The notes beneath the pieces were generated by a model that saw only the letters and a program-made list of their open reading frames with translations, was not told where the DNA came from and made no database searches. Shown here piece by piece: positions 1 to 7,087 of a DNA stretch of 15,666 bases; positions within the stretch are counted from its first letter, which is position 1, and every line of letters starts with the position of its first letter. Source of the stretch: Methanobacteriota archaeon (GTDB lineage: Archaea; Thermoplasmatota; Thermoplasmata; RBG-16-68-12); NCBI GenBank assembly GCA_005878325.1, contig VBMR01000031.1, positions 1-15,666 on the forward strand, written 5' to 3'. The position numbers and the translations under genes were made by a program.

Positions 1-1245
1 GCCCGGAAGGGCGATCCCCATCGAGGCCAACCCATTCGAGACGAGGACCGTGTTCGGCTTCACCGACCGGAAGAACCGACCGAGCCAAAGCTTGTGGGCT
101 CCGACGTCGGAGAGGAGGAGATCGTCCGGCTCCAGGATGTCCCGAAGGTCCCACACGATCCGCTGCGGCTTCAACGACCGCTCCGCGACGTCGCCCAGCT
201 CGGACTCTAGCGTCCGGATCGCTCGCTCCCGTTTCCGTCGGGCCCATCCGGAGTCACGAGGCCCTCGAATGCGATCCCGAAGCCCGCGCAGGGATTCTCG
301 AATCTCGCCGACGACTTCCACCGCCGGGACATAGTGGCGTGAGATCTCCGCTGGCAACGAATCGATGTGGACGATACGACGATCCCCGCGCGGGTTCCAC
401 GACCGCGGCTCGTATTCCACGAAATCGAAGCCGATGCAGACCACGAGGTCCGCTTCGTCGAGGCCGCCAAGTTCGTGGTCTCCGGGCAAGACCCCGATCG
501 TGAGGAGGCTGACGGGGGACGTCCAGGGAATCGTCCCTTTTCCCATGAACGTGTGCGCGACCGGGATCTGGAGGTCCTCCGCGAATTTCGTCAGCTCCGG
601 GGAGGCGCCACCCCGAATCACGCCGTTGCCGGCGAGGATCACCGGACGTTCGGCGTGCTGGATGAGACCCGCGGCCTTGTCCAGGCTCTCGCGATCCGGG
701 GCCGGCGGCCGAATGACGTCCCTCGGGAGGGGTGCGAGGTCCGTGGACGTCTCCGCCTCGGCGGCGTCCTCGGGCAGTTCGATATGGGTCGAGCCTGGCT
801 TCTCGGCCTCGGCCAGCTTGAACGCCTTGCGGACAATCTCGGGTACCGTATCGGGGCTCTCGACCCGGGCGCTCCACTTGGTGATCGGCCCGAAGAGGCG
901 GAGGATATCGATGAACTGGTGGGACTCGCGGTGGATCTTCGAGAGGTTCGCCTGGGCCGTGATCGCGACGAGCGGCGCCCGATCGAGGAAGGCATCGGCC
1001 ACCCCGGTCACCAGGTTCGTCGCCCCGGGGCCCAGGGTCGCGACGCACACCCCCGCGTGGCCGGTGAGGCGGCCGCAGACGTCGGCCATGAACGCCGCCG
1101 CGCCTTCGTGGCGTGTGAGGATGAACCGGACCGAGCTGTCGCGGAGGGCGTTCATCAATTCCAGATTCTCTTCCCCGGGAATGCCGAACGCGAACCGAAC
1201 GCCCTCGTTCTCAAGGCAGGAGACCAGGAGGGGGGCTGCCTTCAT
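1..1245 (-). CDS. Acetolactate synthase-like ThDP-dependent enzyme (partial, C-terminus outside window)
   Basis: The 415 visible residues match the large-subunit acetolactate synthase (IlvB/AlsS) family, which condenses two pyruvates, or pyruvate and 2-oxobutyrate, using thiamine diphosphate. The N-terminal domain reads FGIPGEENLELMNAL, followed by the catalytic-Glu segment TRHEGAAAFMAD and the TLGPGATNLVTGVADA motif. A middle domain (about residues 190-330) and the start of the C-terminal ThDP domain (SNGLASMGIALPG) follow. The Mg/ThDP GDG motif and the end lie beyond position 1, about 130 residues short of the usual length near 550. The ATG at 1245 lies 30 nt below a TATA-like box, fitting a leaderless start. 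The GIPGEENLELM form resembles the stand-alone acetolactate synthase group, so a biosynthetic or catabolic role cannot be decided. Another ThDP decarboxylase is possible but less likely. Confidence 0.85.
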   Translation of the reverse strand, partial: MKAAPLLVSCLENEGVRFAFGIPGEENLELMNALRDSSVRFILTRHEGAAAFMADVCGRLTGHAGVCVATLGPGATNLVTGVADAFLDRAPLVAITAQANLSKIHRESHQFIDILRLFGPITKWSARVESPDTVPEIVRKAFKLAEAEKPGSTHIELPEDAAEAETSTDLAPLPRDVIRPPAPDRESLDKAAGLIQHAERPVILAGNGVIRGGASPELTKFAEDLQIPVAHTFMGKGTIPWTSPVSLLTIGVLPGDHELGGLDEADLVVCIGFDFVEYEPRSWNPRGDRRIVHIDSLPAEISRHYVPAVEVVGEIRESLRGLRDRIRGPRDSGWARRKRERAIRTLESELGDVAERSLKPQRIVWDLRDILEPDDLLLSDVGAHKLWLGRFFRSVKPNTVLVSNGLASMGIALPG

Positions 1246-1250
1246 CGGGC

Positions 1251-1286
1251 TCCGGATGGGCGAGTCGACGATTTATTCCATCCGGA
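1251..1286. repeat. Perfect 9-bp inverted repeat bracketing the promoter of the acetolactate synthase-like gene
   Basis: TCCGGATGG at 1251-1259 and its exact reverse complement CCATCCGGA at 1278-1286 are separated by 18 bp. Between them lie the minus-strand TATA-like box (1271-1279) and the predicted transcription start near 1250. One arm overlaps the expected TFB-recognition side and the other overlaps the start region, as an operator would. Binding by a regulator is inference. Confidence 0.5.
1271..1279 (-). promoter_or_regulatory. TATA box of the acetolactate synthase-like gene
   Basis: On the minus strand the sequence reads GGAATAAAT, centred about 30 nt upstream of the ATG at 1245. That spacing fits an archaeal TATA box driving a leaderless or nearly leaderless transcript. 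Confidence 0.55.
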
Positions 1287-1599
1287 CCGGCGCGAGACCG
1301 CAATCCGGCGCCGCGCCTGACCCGAAAAGGAACGCACTCCAGCTGGCCCCCGGGGTATAGTTGTACGGGCGGGAGCTAATTCGGCTGGGACTTGCCTAAC
1401 GGCCGTCGTTTCGAAAAAGGATACTGGCAAGGACGGCAACGAATGAATGCCGCATCGCACTATAAATACGCGAACTTTCCATCGCAACGATCCGACGGAC
1501 CTAGTTTAGGGCGGACCGCCGCACACAAGTATGGGCAAGTGTACTCCAAGCCCTTATCCCACGAAAGTCGGTTCGGGAATCCATTCCCAAACAGTGCCA
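1287..1599. other. Intergenic region with a strong plus-strand TATA box
   Basis: No convincing gene is seen here. The clearest signal is ACTATAAATACG with TATAAATA at 1461-1468, a near-ideal archaeal TATA box predicting transcription from about 1490. A second weaker box (TAGTTTAG, 1502-1509) lies 26 nt before an ATG at 1531. That ATG opens a 28-codon frame ending at a TAA at 1615. Both boxes point toward the PKD-repeat gene. The area is more AT-rich than the flanking genes. Confidence 0.5.
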
Positions 1600-1810
1600 A
1601 TGGAGCGCGCGCTTTAAACCTACGGCAGCTAGCCGCGGCACTGCGCGCCGAACGACAGAAAGCCCGAGGACGCCCCTTTGGCAGGCCGCACGTTGGCTTG
1701 CGCTGGCCCTCTTCTTCCTCGCACTCGCCGTCGCATGGACGGCGGCCCCCGCCACCTCCGCGGTTCGGGCTTCTGCGGCACCGTCGTCGCCGTTTCCGTC
1801 GCCCGCGGCA
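1600..1810 (+). other. Signal-peptide-coding stretch in frame with the PKD protein but lacking a start codon
   Basis: Upstream of the GTG at 1811 the same frame stays open back to a TAG at 1502. It encodes a clear secretion signal at about 1688-1760: basic and polar residues, then ARWLALALFFLALAVAWTAA and a small-residue cleavage region. No ATG, GTG or TTG occurs in this frame before the hydrophobic core. An ATG at 1600 lies one frame away and runs ATG-GAG-CGC-GCG-CTT-TAA. Dropping one base at CTT/TAA would join it to the signal-peptide frame. The cause may be a sequencing or assembly indel, a real frameshift mutation, or a +1 ribosomal slip. The sequence alone cannot distinguish these. Confidence 0.55.
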
Positions 1811-3082
1811 GTGATAGACACGGCCGTCACCGCAGCACTCGTGTCCCCACGCTCCGCCACGGTTGGGGCGTCAGTGAACATTACCGCAACGATCCAGAAC
1901 CTAGGAGACGCGAATGAAACGGTCGAAGTGAACGCATCGGCAGGCTCGAGGCTTGTCGGGAATACTAGTGTCAACCTCACAGCGAGCAACACGCCGAACG
2001 GGTCCCGAAGCGTGTGGTTCAACTGGGACACCTCGGGGGACCGCGCCGGTTCCTATCCGATCACGATTGAGGCGGCCCCGCTCCCGGGGGAAACGAATCT
2101 TTCGGACAACATCTTTCATGCGGGCTCGGTTGTGCTCGTTGAACCGGGAGCCATGACCGTAGAGGTCACGGCGAATCCACCGGCGTCGGACGTCCAGAAA
2201 ACTATCGTGTTCCTTTGCCAACCGTCGGGGGGTGTGGCGCCGTATCGCTACCTGTGGAATTTCTCGGATGGGCGGTTCGACGACAAGGCGGTCAGCAACA
2301 AGGCGTACAGTTCTCCAGGCGTGAAGACGGTCAAATGCACGGTCACGGACAACACGACGGCGCGAGCATCCTCCTCGATCACGGTCGTGATCGCACCAAT
2401 CCCGATGGTCATCGCGACGGTCGACAGGACCTCAGCGAGCCCCTCGACGGCATTGACGTTCCGTGCCCTGAGCTCGGGCGGAACGGGAACGATCACGTAT
2501 TCCTGGGCCTTCGGCGATGGAGACACCGGAGTCGCGAACCCCATCGTGCACGCGTACAAGAACCCCGGTCAGTACACGGTCCATCTGGCGGTGACGGACT
2601 CGGTCGAAGGTTCCGACTCGACAAACCTCATCGTATCGATCGCCCCCTTGACCGTGACCGCGTTCCCGAGCTCGACCTCGGTCGGCGTGACGGACTCGGT
2701 CCTCTTCACCGCCTTTGCCTCGGGTGGCTCTGGCGACCCCTACACGTTCCAGTGGGAGTTCGGAGACGGTCAAAGCGGGACGGGACCCAGGGTGAGCCAC
2801 GCCTACGGAGTCCCAAGGACGTATAGCCCGTCGCTGAAGGTCACGGATGGCTCCGGGACGACGGCCACGGTACTCCTCTCCAGCATCGAGGTCATAGGGT
2901 CGGCGACGAATGTTTCCGGTGGTCCCCCCTACTTTGAAGCGGGCCTCGGCGTGGTCACCGTGGTCGCGGTCGCCGTTGGGACCACCTATGCGGTTCGCCG
3001 CGGTGCGAGTCGACCCGGGACCCAGGGCACCAACGGGATCGACTCGTGCCTTTGCCTCAGGCTTCCAGGACGGAGGCCATGA
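1811..3082 (+). CDS. CARDB and triple-PKD-domain surface protein with C-terminal membrane anchor
   Basis: The GTG-started frame gives 423 residues. Residues about 1-112 form a CARDB-like beta-sandwich (VNITATIQNLGDANETVEVN). Three PKD domains follow at about 113-193, 198-275 and 276-360, recognised by WNFSDG, WAFGDGD and WEFGDGQ plus H/KAY...PG turns. A single hydrophobic helix at about 375-395 (GLGVVTVVAVAVGTTYAV) followed by arginines looks like a membrane anchor with a short cytoplasmic tail. Such proteins are typically displayed outside the cell and may bind ligands or other surface proteins; no enzyme domain is visible. GTG 1811 sits at the very edge of the CARDB domain, so the true start is probably upstream, including the signal peptide at 1688-1760. 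The 3' end overlaps the convergent NIPSNAP gene by 26 bp. Confidence 0.8.
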   Translation: MIDTAVTAALVSPRSATVGASVNITATIQNLGDANETVEVNASAGSRLVGNTSVNLTASNTPNGSRSVWFNWDTSGDRAGSYPITIEAAPLPGETNLSDNIFHAGSVVLVEPGAMTVEVTANPPASDVQKTIVFLCQPSGGVAPYRYLWNFSDGRFDDKAVSNKAYSSPGVKTVKCTVTDNTTARASSSITVVIAPIPMVIATVDRTSASPSTALTFRALSSGGTGTITYSWAFGDGDTGVANPIVHAYKNPGQYTVHLAVTDSVEGSDSTNLIVSIAPLTVTAFPSSTSVGVTDSVLFTAFASGGSGDPYTFQWEFGDGQSGTGPRVSHAYGVPRTYSPSLKVTDGSGTTATVLLSSIEVIGSATNVSGGPPYFEAGLGVVTVVAVAVGTTYAVRRGASRPGTQGTNGIDSCLCLRLPGRRP

Positions 3083-3356
3083 GACGAGTTTCGGCGTGCT
3101 CGATCAGGGGTGCGGGATCGGGACGCAACGCCTTCCGATCCTCCGAAGCGTAGTACGCGGCGTCGCGGCTCTCAAACCCATCGGGTCCGTCGTATCGGAG
3201 AATCCAGACGAACGTGTTCTCTCCGGGGATGACCCACGCCCCGTCGATCTGGAAGCCAAATTTCCGACGCAGGGGCAGGACGCCTCGCGTCCATCCAGCT
3301 AGCCATTCATCCATGCTGCCATCCTTGATCCGATAAATCCGAAGCTGGGACGCCAT
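3057..3356 (-). CDS. NIPSNAP-family protein
   Basis: This 99-residue protein has the dimeric alpha/beta-barrel signature of NIPSNAP proteins: QLRIYRIKDGSMDEWLAGW at the start, then FQIDGAWVIPGENTFVWILRYDG and FESRDAAYYASEDR. Family members are small and mostly of unknown biochemical role. The ATG at 3356 was chosen because it directly precedes the conserved first strand; longer versions of the frame enter the upstream gene out of frame. It lies 50 bp downstream of the zinc-ribbon membrane protein gene on the same strand and could be cotranscribed with it. Its 3' end overlaps the convergent PKD gene. Confidence 0.8.
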   Translation of the reverse strand: MASQLRIYRIKDGSMDEWLAGWTRGVLPLRRKFGFQIDGAWVIPGENTFVWILRYDGPDGFESRDAAYYASEDRKALRPDPAPLIEHAETRLMASVLEA

Positions 3357-3406
3357 GATCGGGACCGCTTCCCGAATCACCCTTCTGCTCGAAGGTCCTT
3401 TCGCAC

Positions 3407-4420
3407 CTACGACGGCCCGGACGTACTCGGGGCGAGAGGCGTGCCGCAATTCAAGCAGAAGAGGGCCCCGGCGGCATACGGATGTCCGCATCGACCGCAG
3501 AATCCGCCTCCCGCCGGAGGGGTGACCGTCGGAACTGCCGCGGCAGGCGTCGTGGCAACCGGAGCGGGGGCCGTCCATGCGACGGGCGGCGGGAGCGACC
3601 CGTACAGGGTCGCAAGCCCATGGGTAAGGCGGTCGCGGGTCCTCCCGTACACCACGAGGAAAACGATGTATCCGACCAAGGCAAGACCAGGCGGGAGGAA
3701 CACTCCCCCGACCATGATCTGGGTCAACTGAGCCGCCTCCTGGCTCGTCACCACACCCGAATTCGAGAAGAAGCCGAGGATGCGGGCCGTGTAATATCCG
3801 ACCAAAGAGATGCCCACGATCCCCAAGGCCGGGATGGCGGCCGACGCGATGTCCGACCATCGTCGCGTCTCAGGCGGCTGAAGGGACCGGACCATGAAGC
3901 GATACATCTGAGCTTTCGCGCTCACCCCTGCCGTCCAGAAGATCGTGATCAGGAGCGGGACGTAGATGGTCGGGGGAATGCCGCCCGCCAGAAACAGTGT
4001 CGTCGTACCGAAGATCACCAAGCCGACAACCAGGATCGCGGCCATCGTGGAAAGGCCCGCCCCGATCCACTTGAACGTGACGCCTCGACGCGCGTTCGCC
4101 GCGTGCTCGGGGCCGTACTCGTCGGCCCCGTGATGCATCCGGATGACGGACATCAGGCTGAGGATGAAGTTGATGATGAACACGAGCACGAGGCCGCAGG
4201 AGGCCGCCGCCAGGGTGGCGATGAACGAGGCCGCGGCGATCGGATCCGGGGATGCTGCAACGAGCACCGCCGACAGGCCGACCGCCAGCGCACACATGCT
4301 GAAGATGATGTCCAGGATCAAGTTCACGAAAAGGGTTCCGACGCCTCGGACCGTATCCGGCTTGATGACGACGCTTGGCCAGTACGGGACCGGGGGCGCC
4401 GATGAAGTAGGTGCGGCCAC
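3407..4420 (-). CDS. Six-helix membrane protein with C-terminal zinc ribbon
   Basis: The 337-residue protein has about six hydrophobic segments, at roughly 26-54, 62-92, 118-146, 148-168, 191-218 and 234-258. A Pro/Ala/Thr-rich linker follows, and then a C-terminal zinc ribbon with CGRC and CLNC pairs (FCGRCGHPYAAGALFCLNCG). I do not recognise a transporter or enzyme family. The ribbon type is widespread in archaeal membrane proteins and usually taken to be a cytoplasmic metal-stabilised module. The GTG start at 4420 lies about 26 nt below a clear TATA-like box, supporting a leaderless transcript. A shorter in-frame start would lose only the polar N-terminus. Confidence 0.75.
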   Translation of the reverse strand: MAAPTSSAPPVPYWPSVVIKPDTVRGVGTLFVNLILDIIFSMCALAVGLSAVLVAASPDPIAAASFIATLAAASCGLVLVFIINFILSLMSVIRMHHGADEYGPEHAANARRGVTFKWIGAGLSTMAAILVVGLVIFGTTTLFLAGGIPPTIYVPLLITIFWTAGVSAKAQMYRFMVRSLQPPETRRWSDIASAAIPALGIVGISLVGYYTARILGFFSNSGVVTSQEAAQLTQIMVGGVFLPPGLALVGYIVFLVVYGRTRDRLTHGLATLYGSLPPPVAWTAPAPVATTPAAAVPTVTPPAGGGFCGRCGHPYAAGALFCLNCGTPLAPSTSGPS

Positions 4421-4440
4421 CAGATCGATAGCGGTCGCAG

Positions 4441-4451
4441 CATCAATAAAG
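4441..4451 (-). promoter_or_regulatory. TATA box of the zinc-ribbon membrane protein gene
   Basis: The minus strand reads CTTTATTGATG, centred about 26 nt upstream of the GTG at 4420. This places the transcription start at or next to the start codon. Confidence 0.5.
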
Positions 4452-4480
4452 ATGTCGTCCCACGCCGGTTTCGTGCACCG

Positions 4481-4825
4481 TCACGGTCCACCCTGGGCCG
4501 CGGGCCGACGCTCCATCGCGGCTCGTTCGATCACTTGGAGTGCGTCCGGCGCGAGGTCGAGCTCCATCAACTCCCGCATCTCGACGAACCGGGCGTGGCT
4601 CGCATCACTTGCGGGAAACGGCTCTCCTCGGACGTACGCGCAGAGGAGATCCACCAGGACGTAGTGCCATCGCACGCGGTCTCCCTCTCGCTCGATGTAA
4701 TCGGATACGGAGAATACGGACAAGGGTCGGACCTCAACCCCCGTCTCCTCTCGGGTTTCTCGGACCCCGACGGCGGGGACCGGCTCGGTCGGGAACTCGT
4801 GGTCCTTGGACATTCGATTCGCCAT
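4481..4825 (-). CDS. Nudix hydrolase, N-terminally truncated
   Basis: The 114-residue frame carries the second half of a Nudix box, E-x7-RETREETGVEV, which supplies the metal-binding glutamates for hydrolysing nucleoside diphosphate-linked substrates. A usual Nudix C-terminal half follows (YIEREGDRVRWHYVLVDLLC). The first half of the box is missing: where GGxVExGE is expected the protein has DHEFPTE. The 30-40 residue N-terminal beta region is also absent. Two stops (TAG and TGA) lie just upstream in frame, and neither other frame encodes the missing part. GGAG lies a few bases before the ATG at 4825, so the short frame may still be translated. It follows nre by 21 bp on the same strand. It may be a decaying gene or a divergent short Nudix protein. 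Confidence 0.6.
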   Translation of the reverse strand: MANRMSKDHEFPTEPVPAVGVRETREETGVEVRPLSVFSVSDYIEREGDRVRWHYVLVDLLCAYVRGEPFPASDASHARFVEMRELMELDLAPDALQVIERAAMERRPAAQGGP

Positions 4826-4846
4826 CGCTCCGGAGGGGTTTCAACG

Positions 4847-6178
4847 CTATGATGAGCCGAGCTCGAGGCCGCCCGGGCCAATCAGCGGATAGTCGTCGAA
4901 CGTCCGCTGGTACAGGACGTGTTGAAGCCCTTCGCTCATTCGCACATACCGCTCCATGGGGATGTCGAGCCGACTCGCCAGGTGGGCGAGGGCCTCGCGC
5001 ATCGTTGGGAATCGATGCGGCAACTGCCGCAAGGCAGCGCGCACGTGCTCGCGCACATTCCACACCCCGACCGGCATTATGTATCCGGGATGGGTCTCCC
5101 GCAGGATCACGGTCGCGGCCTGACGACCCTCTCGCAGGAGGGCCTCTCCGACCGCGAGTCGCGCCGCGTAATAACATCCGCCGATGCTCGCGTAGGTCGT
5201 GCGGCCCTCGAATCCCTCGTGGTCGCCGAACATGACGACCTCCTGGCCCAAGGGGTTCCACAGGGTGTTCGGATACCACGCCTCGATCAGCTCGTATCGC
5301 CAAGGCCGCGGCACCATGATGATGAGGAATCGATCGTCGTATCCGATCGCCTCGTAGACTCGGACCTCGTTGATCAGGGGCTTCTTCTTCACGGTCTCGC
5401 GCAGGTCCTTGCCGATCGTGTCGTCGACGGCGGTGATGGACCAGCGGGTCGGCACGAACCTCCGGTTCTTCTCGAACCCGAACGCGCCAACGCTGAAGGC
5501 CCTCTGGATCTTCGACACCGGCAGCCCGTGGCCGAACAGGTCCAAGACCGCCTCTTTCGCGCGCAGATCCGTGTCCGAATACGCGCGGTCGAGACGTGCG
5601 TCGACCTTCAGCGTCCCGACATCGAGGCGTCGCAGGGGGGCGGAGGGGCCGAAGGGCTGCACGTTGTCGTCGAGGACGACACGCCCTTGGGGTTTCCGGG
5701 CGAACCCAACTTCGACCTCCGCCGGCGAGGTGCCAAGCGCCAGCTCCCGTGTCAGGTCGACGATCCGGCCGCCGCGGTCCACGTCGCCCACATGGACGCG
5801 GTGCATGCCGCGGACGAGGGTCGAGCGAAACCGGACGATGTCCTCCATGGGATGCCCGACCCACTCCTCCGGCGAATCGAGGATCTCCGTGTCTCCATGC
5901 ACGGGCGGCACCAGTGGACCGACGAAGACCTTCGGATACCCGAAGCGGCCCACGAACACGCCGGGCGGAGAGGAACCATCCAAGTCCACGCGGTCGATCA
6001 TCGGCGCGGTCTTCATCATGGAATCCCAGCGGACGAGGATCGGGCAGCGGGCCTTGCCGCAGAGGAGCTTCGCGCCGCGGCACTGGATGCAAAGCCCACT
6101 CGAGATCGCGGCGCGGGTGTCGGCATCGAATAGGCTGGCGAAGGTCCCCGAGGAGGACTGGACCGGGAGGGCGATCAC
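4847..6178 (-). CDS. nreA: Archaeal Nre-family DNA repair protein
   Basis: This 443-residue protein matches the archaeal Nre family (Nre_N and Nre_C domains), implicated in DNA damage response and linked to PCNA in other archaea. An N-terminal four-cysteine finger occupies C30, C33, C40 and C45 (CIQCRGAKLLCGKARCP). The family-typical RFGYPKVFVGP follows at about residues 78-88, then FGPSAPLRRLDV, DRAYSDTDLRAKEAV and the GGCYYAARLAVGEAL region. Near the C-terminus YQRTFDDY loosely resembles a PCNA-interacting motif, but it is not at the extreme end. I chose GTG 6178 because it lies 30 nt below a TATA-like box and no ATG precedes the zinc finger. It is divergent from the winged-helix gene and followed by the truncated Nudix gene. 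Calling it NreA rather than NreB is tentative. Confidence 0.85.
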   Translation of the reverse strand: MIALPVQSSSGTFASLFDADTRAAISSGLCIQCRGAKLLCGKARCPILVRWDSMMKTAPMIDRVDLDGSSPPGVFVGRFGYPKVFVGPLVPPVHGDTEILDSPEEWVGHPMEDIVRFRSTLVRGMHRVHVGDVDRGGRIVDLTRELALGTSPAEVEVGFARKPQGRVVLDDNVQPFGPSAPLRRLDVGTLKVDARLDRAYSDTDLRAKEAVLDLFGHGLPVSKIQRAFSVGAFGFEKNRRFVPTRWSITAVDDTIGKDLRETVKKKPLINEVRVYEAIGYDDRFLIIMVPRPWRYELIEAWYPNTLWNPLGQEVVMFGDHEGFEGRTTYASIGGCYYAARLAVGEALLREGRQAATVILRETHPGYIMPVGVWNVREHVRAALRQLPHRFPTMREALAHLASRLDIPMERYVRMSEGLQHVLYQRTFDDYPLIGPGGLELGSS

Positions 6179-6202
6179 GATTGCGACACGGACCCGACCG
6201 GA

Positions 6203-6213
6203 CCTTAAGAAAG
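6203..6213. promoter_or_regulatory. TATA-like element between divergent nre and winged-helix genes
   Basis: CCTTAAGAAAG contains the palindrome CTTAAG, so it is TATA-like on both strands. On the minus strand its centre is about 30 nt from the nre GTG at 6178, a good leaderless spacing. On the plus strand the GTG at 6224 is only 17 nt away, too close for a usual TSS. If the element also serves the plus strand, the winged-helix start probably lies further downstream. Confidence 0.45.
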
Positions 6214-6223
6214 TGAGCCCGAG

Positions 6224-7087
6224 GTGGCCGGACCGTGCCGCGGAAGGATTATCCCCGATGGCGCGGCTTCCGTATACGTGCGTCCGGATTCCCCCTTGGC
6301 CCTGTCCACGGAGGACCGGATTCTCCTCTACTTCTCCGACTTCCGGAACCTCGAAGATCGGTTCGTCCTGCCGCAGGCCGTCACCCAGAAGGCAATCGCC
6401 TTCGCGGCGGGGGTACAGCGGAAGCATCTCTCGCGGTACCTGGACGAAATGGTCCACGATGGGTACCTCGTCGAGACGAAGGCCCATATCGAAGGCGAGA
6501 AGCAGCGGATGTTCGCGTACTACCTGGCGCCCCGTGGTTGGGAGCGTGCGAACGCCATCAAGCAGAGGCTCGCGACGATCCGCGTCCCCGTCGTCGTCGC
6601 CGGCGTCCCGAAAGAGATGAGCCTCGAAGAGATCGACCGGGCGACCTCCGTCCACCTCACGTTCTCCGACATCATCCGGGAGGCGATGACAGTCGACCGG
6701 CTGGACCTCGAGTACCTGGAGGGCATCGACGACCGCCGGAAACGGGCGATGGACGAGCGCGTGAAGCGCCTCGAGGAATTCACCCGCGCCGTCATGATCG
6801 CCTGGAAGGATGGGCGGGTGACGGCCACCGAGCGCTTGCTCGTCGAGCAGCTCCGGGAGAACCTGGGGATCTCGCGGGAGGAGCAGCAACGGATCGAGTC
6901 CGAGGTCATGGAGGACGTCCTCGAGAATCGGACGGGAATCTACGCCGCCGTGGCGGAGGAGGCCCTCGAGGACGGGCCGATCACGGAGGACGAGCGAGAA
7001 CTCCTGGAGGCGCTCCGGAAGAAACTCGGGCTGTCGTCCCGCGACGTCCGTGCAATCGAGTCCGAGATCGGCAAGGCCGAGTCTTAG
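6224..7087 (+). CDS. Winged-helix protein with duplicated C-terminal helical repeat
   Basis: In this 287-residue frame, residues about 28-105 look like a winged helix-turn-helix: LPQAVTQKAIAFAAGVQRKHLSRYLDEMV as recognition helices, then a wing ending in YYLAPRG. The C-terminal half is helical and contains the same 33-residue unit twice, at about 196-228 and 250-282. The shared pattern is DG-x-[VI]-T-x2-ER-x-L...LR-x2-LG-x-S...IESE. The DG-x-[VI] plus acidic helix pattern recalls TerB-like domains, but the match is weak. It probably is a DNA-binding regulator, and its position divergent from nre makes control of that gene possible. GTG 6224 is the longest start; GTG 6278 or TTG 6296 are alternatives that keep the domain. 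Its stop overlaps the convergent DUF655 stop by 4 bp. Confidence 0.75.
   Translation: MAGPCRGRIIPDGAASVYVRPDSPLALSTEDRILLYFSDFRNLEDRFVLPQAVTQKAIAFAAGVQRKHLSRYLDEMVHDGYLVETKAHIEGEKQRMFAYYLAPRGWERANAIKQRLATIRVPVVVAGVPKEMSLEEIDRATSVHLTFSDIIREAMTVDRLDLEYLEGIDDRRKRAMDERVKRLEEFTRAVMIAWKDGRVTATERLLVEQLRENLGISREEQQRIESEVMEDVLENRTGIYAAVAEEALEDGPITEDERELLEALRKKLGLSSRDVRAIESEIGKAES

Noticed and set aside
365..1360. Long plus-strand open frames opposite the acetolactate synthase-like gene
   Set aside because: They lie antisense to a clear enzyme gene, are rich in Arg/Pro/Ser as expected of high-GC shadow frames, and show no domain.
1350..1425. tRNA-like pieces (GGTATAGTTG and GTTTCGAAAA)
   Set aside because: The stretch resembles D-arm and T-loop fragments, but the acceptor and T-stem cannot be paired, so it is not a tRNA.
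1392..1814. 140-codon plus-strand frame starting at 1392
   Set aside because: It ends in Arg/Ser/Pro-rich sequence that is a shifted reading of the signal-peptide region, and shows no recognisable domain.
4734..6092. 452-codon minus-strand frame inside the nre region
   Set aside because: It is an out-of-frame Arg/Pro-rich shadow of nre, with no motif.
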